DNA of 64,000 nucleotides from Sphingobacterium haloxyli. Lineage in GTDB: Bacteria > Bacteroidota > Bacteroidia > Sphingobacteriales > Sphingobacteriaceae. The stretch spans positions 62,001-126,000 of the forward strand of contig NZ_PVBQ01000012.1 of NCBI RefSeq assembly GCF_002980525.1. Reading direction: 5' to 3'. The notes under the pieces are model-generated. The model had not been told where the DNA came from. It was given only the letters and a program-made list of their open reading frames with translations, and searched no databases. Below, in pieces: positions 36,354-46,372 of this stretch. The position numbers and the translations under genes were made by a program. The first letter of the stretch is position 1. Each line of letters opens with the position of its first letter.

Positions 36354-36388
36354 AAAGCCGTTGAGTATAGACTCGGCGGCTTTTTTCG
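36354..36388 (+). terminator. Intrinsic terminator of rplU-rpmA
   Basis: AAAGCCG (36354-36360) pairs with CGGCTTT (36376-36382), extended inward by GAGT/ACTC, and is followed by TTTTCGTTTTTT. Confidence 0.85.
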
Positions 36389-36415
36389 TTTTTTAATTTT
36401 TTCCCTAAAGGACTA

Positions 36416-36454
36416 AAAAAATAGAGGCGCAATGTTCATTGTGCCTCTATTTTT
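36416..36454 (-). terminator. Second, bidirectional terminator between rpmA and queA
   Basis: AAAATAGAGGCGCAAT (36417-36432 region) pairs with ATTGTGCCTCTATTTT around a short GTTC loop, with A and T tracts on both sides. It lies 29 bases after the queA stop on the minus strand and backs up the rpmA terminator on the plus strand. Confidence 0.85.
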
Positions 36455-36482
36455 ATGTAAAAAAGTAAAAATTATCGTGTGA

Positions 36483-37532
36483 TTAGATAATCAACATCGC
36501 GTCACCGTACGAATAAAATCTGTATTTTTCTTTCACGGCCACTTCATATGCATTCATGACGTTCTCATATCCTCCAAAAGCCGCGATCATTACCAAAAGT
36601 GTTGACTCCGGCGTATGAAAGTTTGTAATCATCGAGTTGGCTATGCTAAAATCGTAAGGTGGGTAGATAAATTTACTTGTCCAGTCGTTTGCCGGTTTCA
36701 GATGTTTATCTGCAGATACCGAAGATTCAATCGCCCGCATGGAGGTTGTTCCAACGGAGCAGATACGTCTCTTGTCGTCGATACCTTTGTTTACGGTACG
36801 AGCAGCTTCTTCACTAATAATAAACTGCTCCGAGTCCATTTTGTGTTTAGTGAGGTCTTCCACTTCCACCGTACGAAAAGTTCCCAGTCCGACGTGCAGC
36901 GTCACCTCCGCAAATTCGACGCCTTTTAATTCCAGTCGCTTCATCAACTCGCGCGAGAAATGGAGTCCAGCCGTCGGTGCTGCGACTGCTCCCTCATTTT
37001 TAGCATATATCGTTTGATAACGGAATTTGTCCTCTGGTGTCGCTTTGCGTTTTATGTATTTTGGCAGAGGTGTTTCTCCTAAAATTTCGATATTACGACG
37101 AAACTCCTCATCAGTACCCTCAAAAAGAAAACGGATTGTCCGACCGCGGGAAGTGGTGTTGTCTACGACTTCTGCCACCAATAGATCTTCTTCTCCAAAA
37201 TATAGCTTGTTACCAACGCGGATTTTACGCGCTGGATCCACCAGCACATCCCACAAGCGTAGTTCTTTGTTTAATTCCCTTAGTAAAAATACTTCAATAG
37301 TTGCGCCGGTTTTTTCTTTATTCCCATACATACGAGCAGGAAATACCTTGGTATTGTTCAAAATCATGACGTCCTTGTCATCAAAATAATCCAGTACGTC
37401 TTTGAAAATTTTGTGTTCTATTTTTCCTGAATCACGATGCAAAACCATTAGGCGTGATTCGTCACGCTGTTCCGACGGTTCACTTGCCAACAATGATTCT
37501 GGTAAATTGAATTTAAATTGTGATAATTTCAT
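36483..37532 (-). CDS. queA: tRNA preQ1(34) S-adenosylmethionine ribosyltransferase-isomerase
   Basis: Transfers and isomerises the ribose of SAM onto preQ1 at position 34 of tRNA, giving epoxyqueuosine. Signature blocks are [57 protein letters not shown] and [17 protein letters not shown]. 349 residues is the normal length. No other queuosine gene lies nearby. It is convergent with rplU-rpmA. Confidence 0.97.
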   Translation of the reverse strand: MKLSQFKFNLPESLLASEPSEQRDESRLMVLHRDSGKIEHKIFKDVLDYFDDKDVMILNNTKVFPARMYGNKEKTGATIEVFLLRELNKELRLWDVLVDPARKIRVGNKLYFGEEDLLVAEVVDNTTSRGRTIRFLFEGTDEEFRRNIEILGETPLPKYIKRKATPEDKFRYQTIYAKNEGAVAAPTAGLHFSRELMKRLELKGVEFAEVTLHVGLGTFRTVEVEDLTKHKMDSEQFIISEEAARTVNKGIDDKRRICSVGTTSMRAIESSVSADKHLKPANDWTSKFIYPPYDFSIANSMITNFHTPESTLLVMIAAFGGYENVMNAYEVAVKEKYRFYSYGDAMLII

Positions 37533-37743
37533 CTAACTATTTTTTTCATCTGTTTATGAGAACGCAATTACACCTCGGCGCATTATTTTTGCTTCGATAT
37601 ATTTCGTTCTATTGAAACCTTAGCCATTCAGCACGACGTAGGCTTCAAAAATGCTTACAAAGTTAAGCATAATTAAGTGAAAAAAAGCATTTTCGCCAGC
37701 TATAACTTTTTAACAAAAAAAATTTTTACTTTTATCATCATAT

Positions 37744-38991
37744 ATGTTTTTGGTCGTCACTCTTATCAAAGAAAGCTTTCTGTTCGCGCTATCTGCATTG
37801 CGTGATAACCGGACACGTACACTCCTATCTTTATTGGGAGTTACGATTGGGATTATGACAATTATCGGTGTATTTTCTGCGGTCGATACCTTGCGAAATA
37901 ACCTAGAGGAATCTGTTCGCAAAATGGGGAGCCGTACTTTATATGTAGAAAAGTGGCCATGGGGAGGTGGCGGAGAATACCCTTGGTGGAAATATGTTAA
38001 TCGTCCAGAACCGAAATATGCCGACTTTGAATCGGTCAAAAACAGGATGACTACGGCAGAAGAAGTCGCGTATTCTATTAATATCTCTAATTCTACGGCT
38101 AAATACGGGAATAACTCCGCCTCTAGTATCAATGTAACTGCTGTCACGCATGAAATGTATTCGATCAGAAACCTTGAGGTCGTGGATGGACGCTATTTTA
38201 CAGAGCAAGAGTCGCGCGCTGGGAGCCACAGCGTTATCTTAGGGGCTACTATAGCGGAAGGACTGTTCCCAAACACAACTCCGATTGGTAAGTATATTAC
38301 TTTGCTAGGTCGAAAAATGCAGGTAATCGGTGTCTTAAAAAGAGAGGGATCGGGTGTGCTTATAAATGTATCTAATGATGAGGTGGCGTATATACCATTC
38401 ACCTTGGCTCGTAATTTAGTGAACTACGAACATTATGGCCCCAGTATCGCCATTGAGGTAAAGCGGCAATACGCTTTAGAGGAAGCTGAAAGTGAGCTAA
38501 TTGGAATTATGCGATCTGCACGTCGCTTACCACCTCAGCGTGAAGATAATTTTTCGGTTAATCAAACAACCCTTATTACAGCACAGCTTGATCAGATGTT
38601 TGGTATTATTAACCTTGCCGGTCTTTTCATTGGCATTTTTTCTATCCTTGTCGGGGGCTTCGGGATCGCAAATATCATGTTTGTAAGCGTAAAAGAGCGT
38701 ACCAATCTTATTGGTATACAGAAAGCGCTGGGCGCGAAACAATTTTTTATTCTATCTCAATTTTTGATCGAGAGCATTTTACTGTGCCTAATAGGCGGAG
38801 GAATTGGACTGTTAATTGTCTATGGCCTTGCGGCGCTGGTCGGTGCACTGGCCGGCGTTACCATCGTGGTTAGCGTGAAGATGGTTGTTCTGACCACTGT
38901 ATTGTCCACACTTATTGGTTTGATCGCAGGTATCGTGCCAGCTATTCAGGCTGCAAAGCTGGATCCCGTAGAAGCCATTCGCAGTAAATAG
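37744..38991 (+). CDS. ABC transporter permease, MacB/FtsX type
   Basis: 415-residue protein with one N-terminal membrane helix (TLLSLLGVTIGIMTIIGVFSAVD), a large periplasmic domain of the MacB_PCD type (about 50-270) and three C-terminal helices of the FtsX domain (about 285-410, including GIANIMFVSVKERTNLIGIQKALGA). It ends with the usual VPAIQAAKLDPVEAIRSK. Such permeases work with a separate ATPase, usually encoded next door, but none is found here, so the partner must be elsewhere. A terminator follows at once, making it a single-gene unit. Confidence 0.92.
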   Translation: MFLVVTLIKESFLFALSALRDNRTRTLLSLLGVTIGIMTIIGVFSAVDTLRNNLEESVRKMGSRTLYVEKWPWGGGGEYPWWKYVNRPEPKYADFESVKNRMTTAEEVAYSINISNSTAKYGNNSASSINVTAVTHEMYSIRNLEVVDGRYFTEQESRAGSHSVILGATIAEGLFPNTTPIGKYITLLGRKMQVIGVLKREGSGVLINVSNDEVAYIPFTLARNLVNYEHYGPSIAIEVKRQYALEEAESELIGIMRSARRLPPQREDNFSVNQTTLITAQLDQMFGIINLAGLFIGIFSILVGGFGIANIMFVSVKERTNLIGIQKALGAKQFFILSQFLIESILLCLIGGGIGLLIVYGLAALVGALAGVTIVVSVKMVVLTTVLSTLIGLIAGIVPAIQAAKLDPVEAIRSK

Positions 38992-39006
38992 TCCAACATA
39001 GAAAAG

Positions 39007-39040
39007 AAAATCCTCGTCATGTCTCGACGGGGATTTTTTT
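39007..39040 (+). terminator. Intrinsic terminator after the MacB/FtsX-type permease gene
   Basis: AAAATCCTCGTC (39007-39018) pairs with GACGGGGATTTT (39026-39037; one G-U pair), loop of 7, then TTT. Confidence 0.85.
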
Positions 39041-39118
39041 GTTTCTTTTTTTTCTAAAAATTATTGTACTTTAATAGCAATGTAAATCAAATATAAAATT
39101 TAACGAATAGACAAGACT

Positions 39119-41575
39119 ATGGCTGAGTCCCAAAAAAAAGGAGATATTGTTACGGACATTTTAGAAGGCGAAACCTTAGATAATATCCATCATGTCAACA
39201 ATCCCGTGCTTGATGTGCCTACAGTAGAAAAAAAATACCTAAACAAGGTTCTTTCGTATATTAAGCAGGGAAACGCACTAATCTTTACAGATGGGAAAGC
39301 CAGTGTAGAGGTAAGGGTTTTTTCTGATGAAATCATCAGAGTACGTTTGGCGCCGAGAAGCTCGTTTCTTGATGACTTCTCTTATGCTATTAAGCAAGGC
39401 CTCGATATTCACCCCACTTCTTTCTCGATTTTGGAGATAGACGATGCTTTCCTCGTACGAACCAACGCCGTGGTTTGTCGAATACAAAAAGAGAATTTTC
39501 TTGTGTCGTTCGAAGATCTTAACGGGAAAATATTGAACGCCGATCAGAAACCCATGCATTGGGAAGAGAACCCGGACTTTGGAGGATACTATGTGTATTG
39601 TACGAAACTCGCTTCCCATGACGAAGCGTTTTTTGGTTTAGGCGATAAATCGGCGAATTTGAACTTACGAGGAAAAAGGTTTCAGAACTGGAATTCCGAC
39701 ACCTATGGTTTCGGTTTTAATCAAGACCCATTATATAAAACTATTCCATTTTACATAGGTGTAACAGGTGGTGACGCTTATGGTATTTTTTTCGACAATA
39801 CATTTAGAACGTATTTCGACTTTGCTGCCGAACAAAGCGACCAAACAAGTTACTGGTCAGAGGGGGGAGAATTGCAATACTACTACATCCATGGCCCGCA
39901 GATGATGGATGTGGTTAAACGCTATCACGAACTGACAGGTACACACTATATGCCACCGCTGTGGGCAATCGGGTACCATCAATGCCGATGGAGTTATTAT
40001 CCTGAAGCCAACGTGCGGGACGTAGCCAGCCAATTCCGTGAACGACAGATACCATGTGATGCCATTTATCTAGATATCGATTATATGGATGGTTATCGTT
40101 GTTTTACCTGGAATAAACGTTATTTTCCAGACCCACGGAAAATGATTTCAGATTTAGCTGCTGACGGATTTAAAACCGTGGTGATGATCGACCCCGGTAT
40201 TAAGGTAGATGAAGATTACTGGGTATTTAATCAAGGGAAGGAAAATAAATATTTTTGTCGTCGTGGAGATGATTATTTTATGGAAGGGTATGTGTGGCCA
40301 GGCCGCTGTCAGTTTCCAGATTACACTAATCCCAAAGTAAGAGAGTGGTGGGGCACATTGTATCGTGACTTGGTAGAAGATGGTGTTGCGGGTGTTTGGA
40401 ACGACATGAATGAACCCGCTGTTTTTGGTCGTGGAACATTTCCTGACGACGTACGGCATTATTATGAAGGCTTTAGGGGGTCTCACCGTAAGGCGCATAA
40501 TATATATGGGATGCAGATGGTACGCTCCACTTATGATGGCCTAAAAAAACTTCAAAAAAATAGGCGTCCATTTACGATCACACGTGCCGCTTATGCTGGA
40601 ACACAACGCTATTCGTCTGTATGGACAGGAGACAATGTAGCAACTTGGGAACATCTAAAGATTGGCGTCCTTCAGTTGCAACGCTTATCCGTGTCGGGTC
40701 TTTCGTTTTGTGGTACTGATATTGGTGGGTTTACCGGAGAGCCGGATGGTGAACTTTATACCCGTTGGATGCAATTCGGTGTTTTTTCTCCGTTTATGCG
40801 CGTCCATTCAGCCGGAGATACACGCGATCGGGAGCCCTGGAGCTTTGGTCCAGAATGGGAAGCCATCTGTAAAAAGTTCATTGAGCTTCGTTACAGATTG
40901 TTGCCTTATATCTATACAGTCTTCTGGAGACAGCATAAGTATAGGGAGCCGATTTTGCGACCTATTTCATTACTGGAACAGCACAAACCGGAAAATCTGC
41001 AACGGGAAGAGGAGTTTGCTTTTGGACATAATATCCTTGTTTCGCCTGTCATTCAACCGGGGCAACGATCGAAGGAGGTATACTTACCAGAAGGTAGCTG
41101 GTATTATTACTTCGACAATACTGTGCGGGAGGGTGGACAAGTATATAACGTTGAAACGCCATTGGACGAAATGCCCATCTTTATTCGTGGAGGAAGCGTA
41201 ATTCCTGAATTTCCAGTGATGCAATACACGATGGAAAAGAACATCGACGCGCTGAAACTGAATATCTACTGGGGGCAAGGACGGCATGAATCCCATGTTT
41301 ATACTGACCATGGGGAAACCTTTGCCTACGAACAAAATGTGTACAACGAAAAATATTTTATTGTTGAAGGAGAACAAAATAGCTTTACTATTGTACAACA
41401 TTTAGAGGGATTGTATCACGAACGTTTCGATAGTTATAAGATTTACGTTGTCGGGCTTCCGTTTGATGTGCACCATATCGAAGTAGATGGGGATGTGTTG
41501 AATATGTTGGTAGATGAAGAAGGCAAACACTACATCTCGGTTGAAAAAGAATTTAGACGGTTAACGATTTCATAA
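39119..41575 (+). CDS. Glycoside hydrolase family 31 alpha-glucosidase
   Basis: 818-residue enzyme hydrolysing terminal alpha-glucosidic bonds. The nucleophile motif is GVWNDMNEPAVFG (D429) and the acid/base is in VWTGDNVATWEHL (D505). HQCRWSYYP, DIDYMDGYRCFTWN and SLSFCGTDIGGF-like blocks complete the TIM barrel. It has no signal peptide, so it acts in the cytoplasm. It is the first gene of a tight operon with glgB (18-base gap), glgA and glgC, which suggests it acts on glycogen or maltodextrin rather than on an imported exotic sugar. No debranching enzyme or phosphorylase gene is in the operon. Confidence 0.94.
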   Translation: MAESQKKGDIVTDILEGETLDNIHHVNNPVLDVPTVEKKYLNKVLSYIKQGNALIFTDGKASVEVRVFSDEIIRVRLAPRSSFLDDFSYAIKQGLDIHPTSFSILEIDDAFLVRTNAVVCRIQKENFLVSFEDLNGKILNADQKPMHWEENPDFGGYYVYCTKLASHDEAFFGLGDKSANLNLRGKRFQNWNSDTYGFGFNQDPLYKTIPFYIGVTGGDAYGIFFDNTFRTYFDFAAEQSDQTSYWSEGGELQYYYIHGPQMMDVVKRYHELTGTHYMPPLWAIGYHQCRWSYYPEANVRDVASQFRERQIPCDAIYLDIDYMDGYRCFTWNKRYFPDPRKMISDLAADGFKTVVMIDPGIKVDEDYWVFNQGKENKYFCRRGDDYFMEGYVWPGRCQFPDYTNPKVREWWGTLYRDLVEDGVAGVWNDMNEPAVFGRGTFPDDVRHYYEGFRGSHRKAHNIYGMQMVRSTYDGLKKLQKNRRPFTITRAAYAGTQRYSSVWTGDNVATWEHLKIGVLQLQRLSVSGLSFCGTDIGGFTGEPDGELYTRWMQFGVFSPFMRVHSAGDTRDREPWSFGPEWEAICKKFIELRYRLLPYIYTVFWRQHKYREPILRPISLLEQHKPENLQREEEFAFGHNILVSPVIQPGQRSKEVYLPEGSWYYYFDNTVREGGQVYNVETPLDEMPIFIRGGSVIPEFPVMQYTMEKNIDALKLNIYWGQGRHESHVYTDHGETFAYEQNVYNEKYFIVEGEQNSFTIVQHLEGLYHERFDSYKIYVVGLPFDVHHIEVDGDVLNMLVDEEGKHYISVEKEFRRLTIS

Positions 41576-41593
41576 AAATAAACAACTTGGATT

Positions 41594-43498
41594 ATGGGGC
41601 AGGCAGTAGAGGTATATTCGTTATTCACGGACTTCGACATTAGTTTATTCTGTGCAGGCAAGCATTTTAGGCTGTATGAAAAATTAGGGTCACATACGGT
41701 GACGCATAATGGCAAAGAGGGCGTCCACTTTGCCGTCTGGGCCCCTAACGCGGCATCAGTTTCCATCATAGGTAATTTTAATGGATGGAACCCACATAGT
41801 CATCGATTGTTTGTACGATGGGATAGTAGCGGTATTTGGGAGGGTTTCGTTGAAGGACTACGATTAGGAGAGGTGTATAAGTATCACATCCATTCGAACA
41901 CAGGGGAACATTTGGAGAAAGCAGATCCATTCGCATTGGCGAGCGAACAGCCACCTCACACCGCTTCTGTCGTAGGAACAACCTGGTATCAGTGGAACGA
42001 CCAAACATGGATGCGGCAAAGGCAAATGTATAATGCGCTTGACAAGCCCTTTGCCGTATATGAAATGCATATAGGGTCCTGGTTACGCGACCTGTCCGAT
42101 CCCGGGCGTTTTTTGACCTACCGCGAGGTAGCGGGTAAATTGGTTCCTTATCTTAGGGAAATGGGATTTACGCACGTGGAATTTATGCCTGTAATGGAAC
42201 ATCCTTTTTATCCTTCCTGGGGATACCAAATTACAGGTTATTTTGCAGCTTCGTCCCGTTATGGTAGTCCGCAAGATTTGATGTACCTTATCGAAAGCCT
42301 ACATAAAAATAATATCGGTGTTATCCTGGATTGGGTACCATCCCATTTCCCGGGAGATGCCCATGGCTTGTACAAGTTTGATGGCTCTCACCTCTTCGAA
42401 CATGAGGATCCGCGCAAGGGCTTCCATCCCGACTGGAAATCGTATATCTTTAATTATGGAAGAAATGAAGTCCGTTCTTTCTTAATTTCGAATGCTTTCT
42501 TCTGGTTGGATAGATACCATATAGATGGTTTGCGGGTAGATGCCGTAGCGTCCATGCTCTACTTGGACTATTCCCGCGATGAGGGGGAATGGATACCGAA
42601 CGAACATGGCGGACGTGAAAACTTGGAATCTGTACATTTTTTAAAAGAATTAAATGAGGCAGTATACGCTCAGTTTCCTGATGTCCAAACCATCGCAGAG
42701 GAATCCACATCGTGGTCAGGCGTGAGCAGGCCTACATTTGACGGAGGTTTGGGGTTCGGTATGAAATGGATGATGGGCTGGATGCACGATACGTTAAACT
42801 ACTTCAAGGAAGACCCGATTAATCGTGGATATCACCATGATAAGATAACCTTCGGGACGGTATATAGCTTCCATGAAAATTTTATGCTGCCTTTATCGCA
42901 CGATGAGGTGGTACACGGCAAGAAGTCTCTTATTTATAAGATGCCGGGCGATGAGTGGCAGAAGTTTGCCAACTTGCGCACGCTGTATCTCTATATGTAT
43001 ACTTTCGTGGGGACGAAACTGTTGTTTATGGGGGGAGAATTCGGCCAAACCTCTGAATGGAACGTCAATCAATCTCTCGACTGGCACCTTACGCAATTTG
43101 AACCGCATCGCGGTATACAAGAATTTGTAAAAGACCTCAACATATTATACCGGACGCAGCCCGCTTTATATGAACGAGCGTTTATTCCCGACGGTTTTCA
43201 ATGGATAGAACTTGGTGACCATGAAAATAGTGTATTTGTCTTTATACGCCGTGGGGGGACACCGTCCGATGATTTGCTAGTTGTACTTAATCTAACACCT
43301 ATGGTGAGGGATTATCGCGTTGGTGTCCCTACAGCAGGCTTGTGGGAAGTGATTCTCAATTCGGATGATGTGTCTTATTATGGAAGTGGGATACCTCAGG
43401 GGGCGGCTCTTTCGGAGGAAATGGAGTGGATGGGCTGCGCAGATTCCATAACACTTAAATTACCTCCGCTTGGCGGATTAATCCTTAAACAAGTTTAG
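41594..43498 (+). CDS. glgB: 1,4-alpha-glucan branching enzyme (GH13)
   Basis: 634 residues; makes alpha-1,6 branches in glycogen by cutting and moving short alpha-1,4 chains. An N-terminal CBM48 (about 25-120; GVHFAVWAPNAASVSIIGNFNGWNP) precedes the GH13 barrel, with DWVPSHFP, GLRVDAVASMLYLDY (nucleophile Asp), IAEESTSWSGV (acid/base Glu) and PLSHDEVVHGKKSL. The C-terminal beta-domain follows. It lacks the long first N-domain of E. coli GlgB. Only one base separates it from glgA. Confidence 0.97.
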   Translation: MGQAVEVYSLFTDFDISLFCAGKHFRLYEKLGSHTVTHNGKEGVHFAVWAPNAASVSIIGNFNGWNPHSHRLFVRWDSSGIWEGFVEGLRLGEVYKYHIHSNTGEHLEKADPFALASEQPPHTASVVGTTWYQWNDQTWMRQRQMYNALDKPFAVYEMHIGSWLRDLSDPGRFLTYREVAGKLVPYLREMGFTHVEFMPVMEHPFYPSWGYQITGYFAASSRYGSPQDLMYLIESLHKNNIGVILDWVPSHFPGDAHGLYKFDGSHLFEHEDPRKGFHPDWKSYIFNYGRNEVRSFLISNAFFWLDRYHIDGLRVDAVASMLYLDYSRDEGEWIPNEHGGRENLESVHFLKELNEAVYAQFPDVQTIAEESTSWSGVSRPTFDGGLGFGMKWMMGWMHDTLNYFKEDPINRGYHHDKITFGTVYSFHENFMLPLSHDEVVHGKKSLIYKMPGDEWQKFANLRTLYLYMYTFVGTKLLFMGGEFGQTSEWNVNQSLDWHLTQFEPHRGIQEFVKDLNILYRTQPALYERAFIPDGFQWIELGDHENSVFVFIRRGGTPSDDLLVVLNLTPMVRDYRVGVPTAGLWEVILNSDDVSYYGSGIPQGAALSEEMEWMGCADSITLKLPPLGGLILKQV

Positions 43499-43499
43499 T

Positions 43500-44912
43500 A
43501 TGCAAGTAATACATTTAAGTGTCGAGTGTTTTCCGTTGGCAAAAGTAGGCGGGTTGGCAGATGTGGTAGGCGCATTGCCACGATATCAGCGTAAACTCGG
43601 TATCGATGCGTGGGTGGTATGTCCATATTACGATAGGCCCTATACACGTAACAACGACTTTTTATCAATTGCCAAAGGTTCTTTTTTTCAGGGATCGGAA
43701 GAGCTGCATTATGAGGTAATGAAGGAAGCCGAGGACAGTTTAGGCTTCCCTCTTTACCTAATTCGTATCGCCGGTAAATTGGATAGACCGGAAGTATATT
43801 GCTATCCTGACGAGGCGGAGCAATGGATAGCTTTTCAACATGCATGTTTAGATTGGTTCAAACAGGGTGGGATTAAACCCGATGTTATTAACTGCCACGA
43901 TCATCATGTAGGGTTAATCCCTTTCTTGACAAAGTATGCCGATGATTTTAAGCAATTTGGAAGCGTGAAGACTGTATTCACCGTGCATAACGGGCAATAC
44001 CAGGGCTGGATGAACTGGAGCAATAGCATCCTATTACCCGCATTTGATACGTGGAAATGGGGACTATTAGATTGGGACGGGCTTATCAATCCATTGGCGG
44101 CAGCTATAAAATGTTGTGATGCTTTTACGACCGTTAGTGAGGGGTACCTCCAAGAATTGTACACGCAAGCAAATGGATTGGAAGGCTTATTCTTTTCTGA
44201 AGCAGCAAAAGGTTATGGTATTGTCAATGGTATCGATGACGTTTATTGGAATCCAGTAGCGGATAAACTGATACCATTTAACTACGATATTGAGTCCAAC
44301 AAAAAAGGGAAGGCAAAAAATAAGAAAGCGTTTTGTGAAAAATTTGACCTGGATGAAGCGTTGCCTTTACTGGCGTATATCGGACGTTTTGCCGTCGAGA
44401 AAGGAGCAGATTTATTGCCGGAAATTGTCGTAAATATTTTTTCGCATACTGAAAATAAAATAAGTATATTTATACTAGGTTCAGGCGATACCCAGATTCA
44501 AGCTAGTTTACAAGCTTTATTGGCGGCACATCCGGGGCGTTTTGCGACGTTCTTTGGCTATAATGAAACACTAGCACATGAGGTATATGCTGCCGCAGAC
44601 ATGATTTTGATGCCGTCGCGTATAGAGCCTTGTGGACTAAACCAATTGTACGCGATGAAATATGGTACTATTCCGATTGTTCGGGGAATAGGAGGACTAA
44701 AGGACACTGTGAGAGATGTAAGTGAGAAGAATGGTTATGGTTTTGTGTTCCCGGACGCTACTTCTGAAGAAGCTGTTTCCGCCGTTGGACGCGCCTTAGA
44801 TTATATCGGGCAGCGAGGGAAAATGCAAAGAGTCCGAAGAAAAGAGATGGAGTTGGATTTTTCCTGGGATAAGTCCGCTCAACAGTATATCAGTTTGTAT
44901 AACCAGTTATAA
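43500..44912 (+). CDS. glgA: Glycogen synthase (ADP-glucose, GT5)
   Basis: 470 residues. The acceptor/nucleotide motif KVGGLADVVGALP near the N-terminus is typical of GT5. Further blocks are NCHDHHVGLIPFL, TVHNGQYQG, VSEGYLQEL, VNGIDDVYWNP, LAYIGRFAVEKGADLL and the catalytic MPSRIEPCGLNQLYAMKYGTIPIVRGIGGLKDTV. It transfers glucose from ADP-glucose to the growing alpha-1,4 chain. It is located between glgB and glgC, its substrate supplier. Confidence 0.97.
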   Translation: MQVIHLSVECFPLAKVGGLADVVGALPRYQRKLGIDAWVVCPYYDRPYTRNNDFLSIAKGSFFQGSEELHYEVMKEAEDSLGFPLYLIRIAGKLDRPEVYCYPDEAEQWIAFQHACLDWFKQGGIKPDVINCHDHHVGLIPFLTKYADDFKQFGSVKTVFTVHNGQYQGWMNWSNSILLPAFDTWKWGLLDWDGLINPLAAAIKCCDAFTTVSEGYLQELYTQANGLEGLFFSEAAKGYGIVNGIDDVYWNPVADKLIPFNYDIESNKKGKAKNKKAFCEKFDLDEALPLLAYIGRFAVEKGADLLPEIVVNIFSHTENKISIFILGSGDTQIQASLQALLAAHPGRFATFFGYNETLAHEVYAAADMILMPSRIEPCGLNQLYAMKYGTIPIVRGIGGLKDTVRDVSEKNGYGFVFPDATSEEAVSAVGRALDYIGQRGKMQRVRRKEMELDFSWDKSAQQYISLYNQL

Positions 44913-44922
44913 ATTTAATGGT

Positions 44923-46194
44923 ATGGCACATAAAGTAGTATCGATTGTATTGGGGGGGGGACGCGGAACACGCCTTTTCCCATTGACAGAACAGCGCTCC
45001 AAGCCAGCAGTTCCGATTGCGGGCAAATATCGTTTGGTCGACATTCCTATTTCCAACTGCCTGAATTCGGGATATAACAAGATTTTCGTCTTGACACAGT
45101 ACAATTCTGCCTCGTTGAATCAACACATCAAGAATTCTTACAATTTCAGTATCTTTAGTAAGGGCTTTGTGGACATACTTGCAGCCGAACAGACATTGGA
45201 GGGAGACCGATGGTTTGAAGGTACAGCGGACGCCGTCCGACGCACACAGAAAAATTTGGTCAATGTGGATTATGATTATGTACTAATTTTGTCTGGAGAC
45301 CAACTTTACCAAATGGATTATTCGTCGTTGATTGATTTTCACGTGGAGAACGGTGGTGATGTCACCATAGCCACTATTCCCGTGAATGGTAGAGATGCAA
45401 CAGGCTTTGGTATCTTAAAGGCAAACGAAATCAACGAGATTACGTCTTTTACAGAAAAGCCGGATAGCGAAGAGGTATTAAACTGGGGATCTGAAGTTTC
45501 GGAAGAGATGCAACATCAAGGTCGACTGTATTTAGCGTCGATGGGAATTTACGTATTCTCTAAGGGTGTGTTGCGGAAGATGCTCACTGAAAACCCGGGA
45601 ATGGATTTTGGGAAAGAGCTTATTCCTGATGCCATCGAGAGCCAAAAGGTGTTGAGTTATCAGTTTGACGGATATTGGACAGATATTGGAACAATTCGTT
45701 CGTTTTTCGATGCGAATATTGGTTTGACCGATGACGTCCCGGATTTCAACCTCTTTAATGAGACCGTTTTTACGCGCGCCCGTATGCTGCCACCCTCTAA
45801 AATTTCGGGTACGACGTTGAACAATACGATCGTAGCCGACGGTTGTATCTTAAATGGAGATAAATTGGAACGCTCCGTCATCGGTGTCCGCTCACGAATT
45901 GGAAAAGGAACAGTCATCAAATCAACCTATATGATGGGAGGAGATCATTATGAAAATCTTGAAGAAGTCATTACGCTGAGCAATACACAGCAACCGCCCC
46001 CGATAGGTGTAGGCGAGCGATGTTATATAGAAAATGCAATCCTCGATAAAAACTGCCGAATCGGAAATGACGTCCGCATAAAAGGTGGGATACATCTACC
46101 TGATGGTGATTTTTCAACGCATACAATACGTGACGGCATCGTAGTTATTAAACGAGATGCGGTAATTCCAAACGGAGCAACAATCGGCTGTTAA
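44923..46194 (+). CDS. glgC: Glucose-1-phosphate adenylyltransferase
   Basis: 423 residues; makes ADP-glucose, the committed step of glycogen synthesis. The nucleotidyltransferase start is IVLGGGRGTRLFPLTEQRSKPAVPIAGKYRLVDIPISNCLNSG, with GTADAVRRTQ and LSGDQLYQMDY. A left-handed beta-helix with hexapeptide-like repeats forms the C-terminal regulatory domain (about 290-420). As in the family, it is expected to be an allosterically regulated tetramer. It is the last gene of the operon; a terminator follows. Confidence 0.97.
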   Translation: MAHKVVSIVLGGGRGTRLFPLTEQRSKPAVPIAGKYRLVDIPISNCLNSGYNKIFVLTQYNSASLNQHIKNSYNFSIFSKGFVDILAAEQTLEGDRWFEGTADAVRRTQKNLVNVDYDYVLILSGDQLYQMDYSSLIDFHVENGGDVTIATIPVNGRDATGFGILKANEINEITSFTEKPDSEEVLNWGSEVSEEMQHQGRLYLASMGIYVFSKGVLRKMLTENPGMDFGKELIPDAIESQKVLSYQFDGYWTDIGTIRSFFDANIGLTDDVPDFNLFNETVFTRARMLPPSKISGTTLNNTIVADGCILNGDKLERSVIGVRSRIGKGTVIKSTYMMGGDHYENLEEVITLSNTQQPPPIGVGERCYIENAILDKNCRIGNDVRIKGGIHLPDGDFSTHTIRDGIVVIKRDAVIPNGATIGC

Positions 46195-46220
46195 ATCCTT
46201 ACAATCTCAATTCACATTTG

Positions 46221-46253
46221 AAGAGCTTTCCAAATACTTGGAGAGCTTTTTTC
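46221..46253 (+). terminator. Intrinsic terminator of the glycogen operon
   Basis: AGCTTTCCAA and TTGGAGAGCT (one G-U pair) form a stem around ATAC, followed by TTTTTTC. Confidence 0.75.
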
Positions 46254-46372
46254 AGATAGATGTAGTAGTATTCTATATTTATTCCGTCCTTTGTCGAAAA
46301 AATGGCAATTGTTTATCGGTAATGATATACGTTATGCTGTTTCGGAATCAATAATTTAGAAGACGGAGATCA

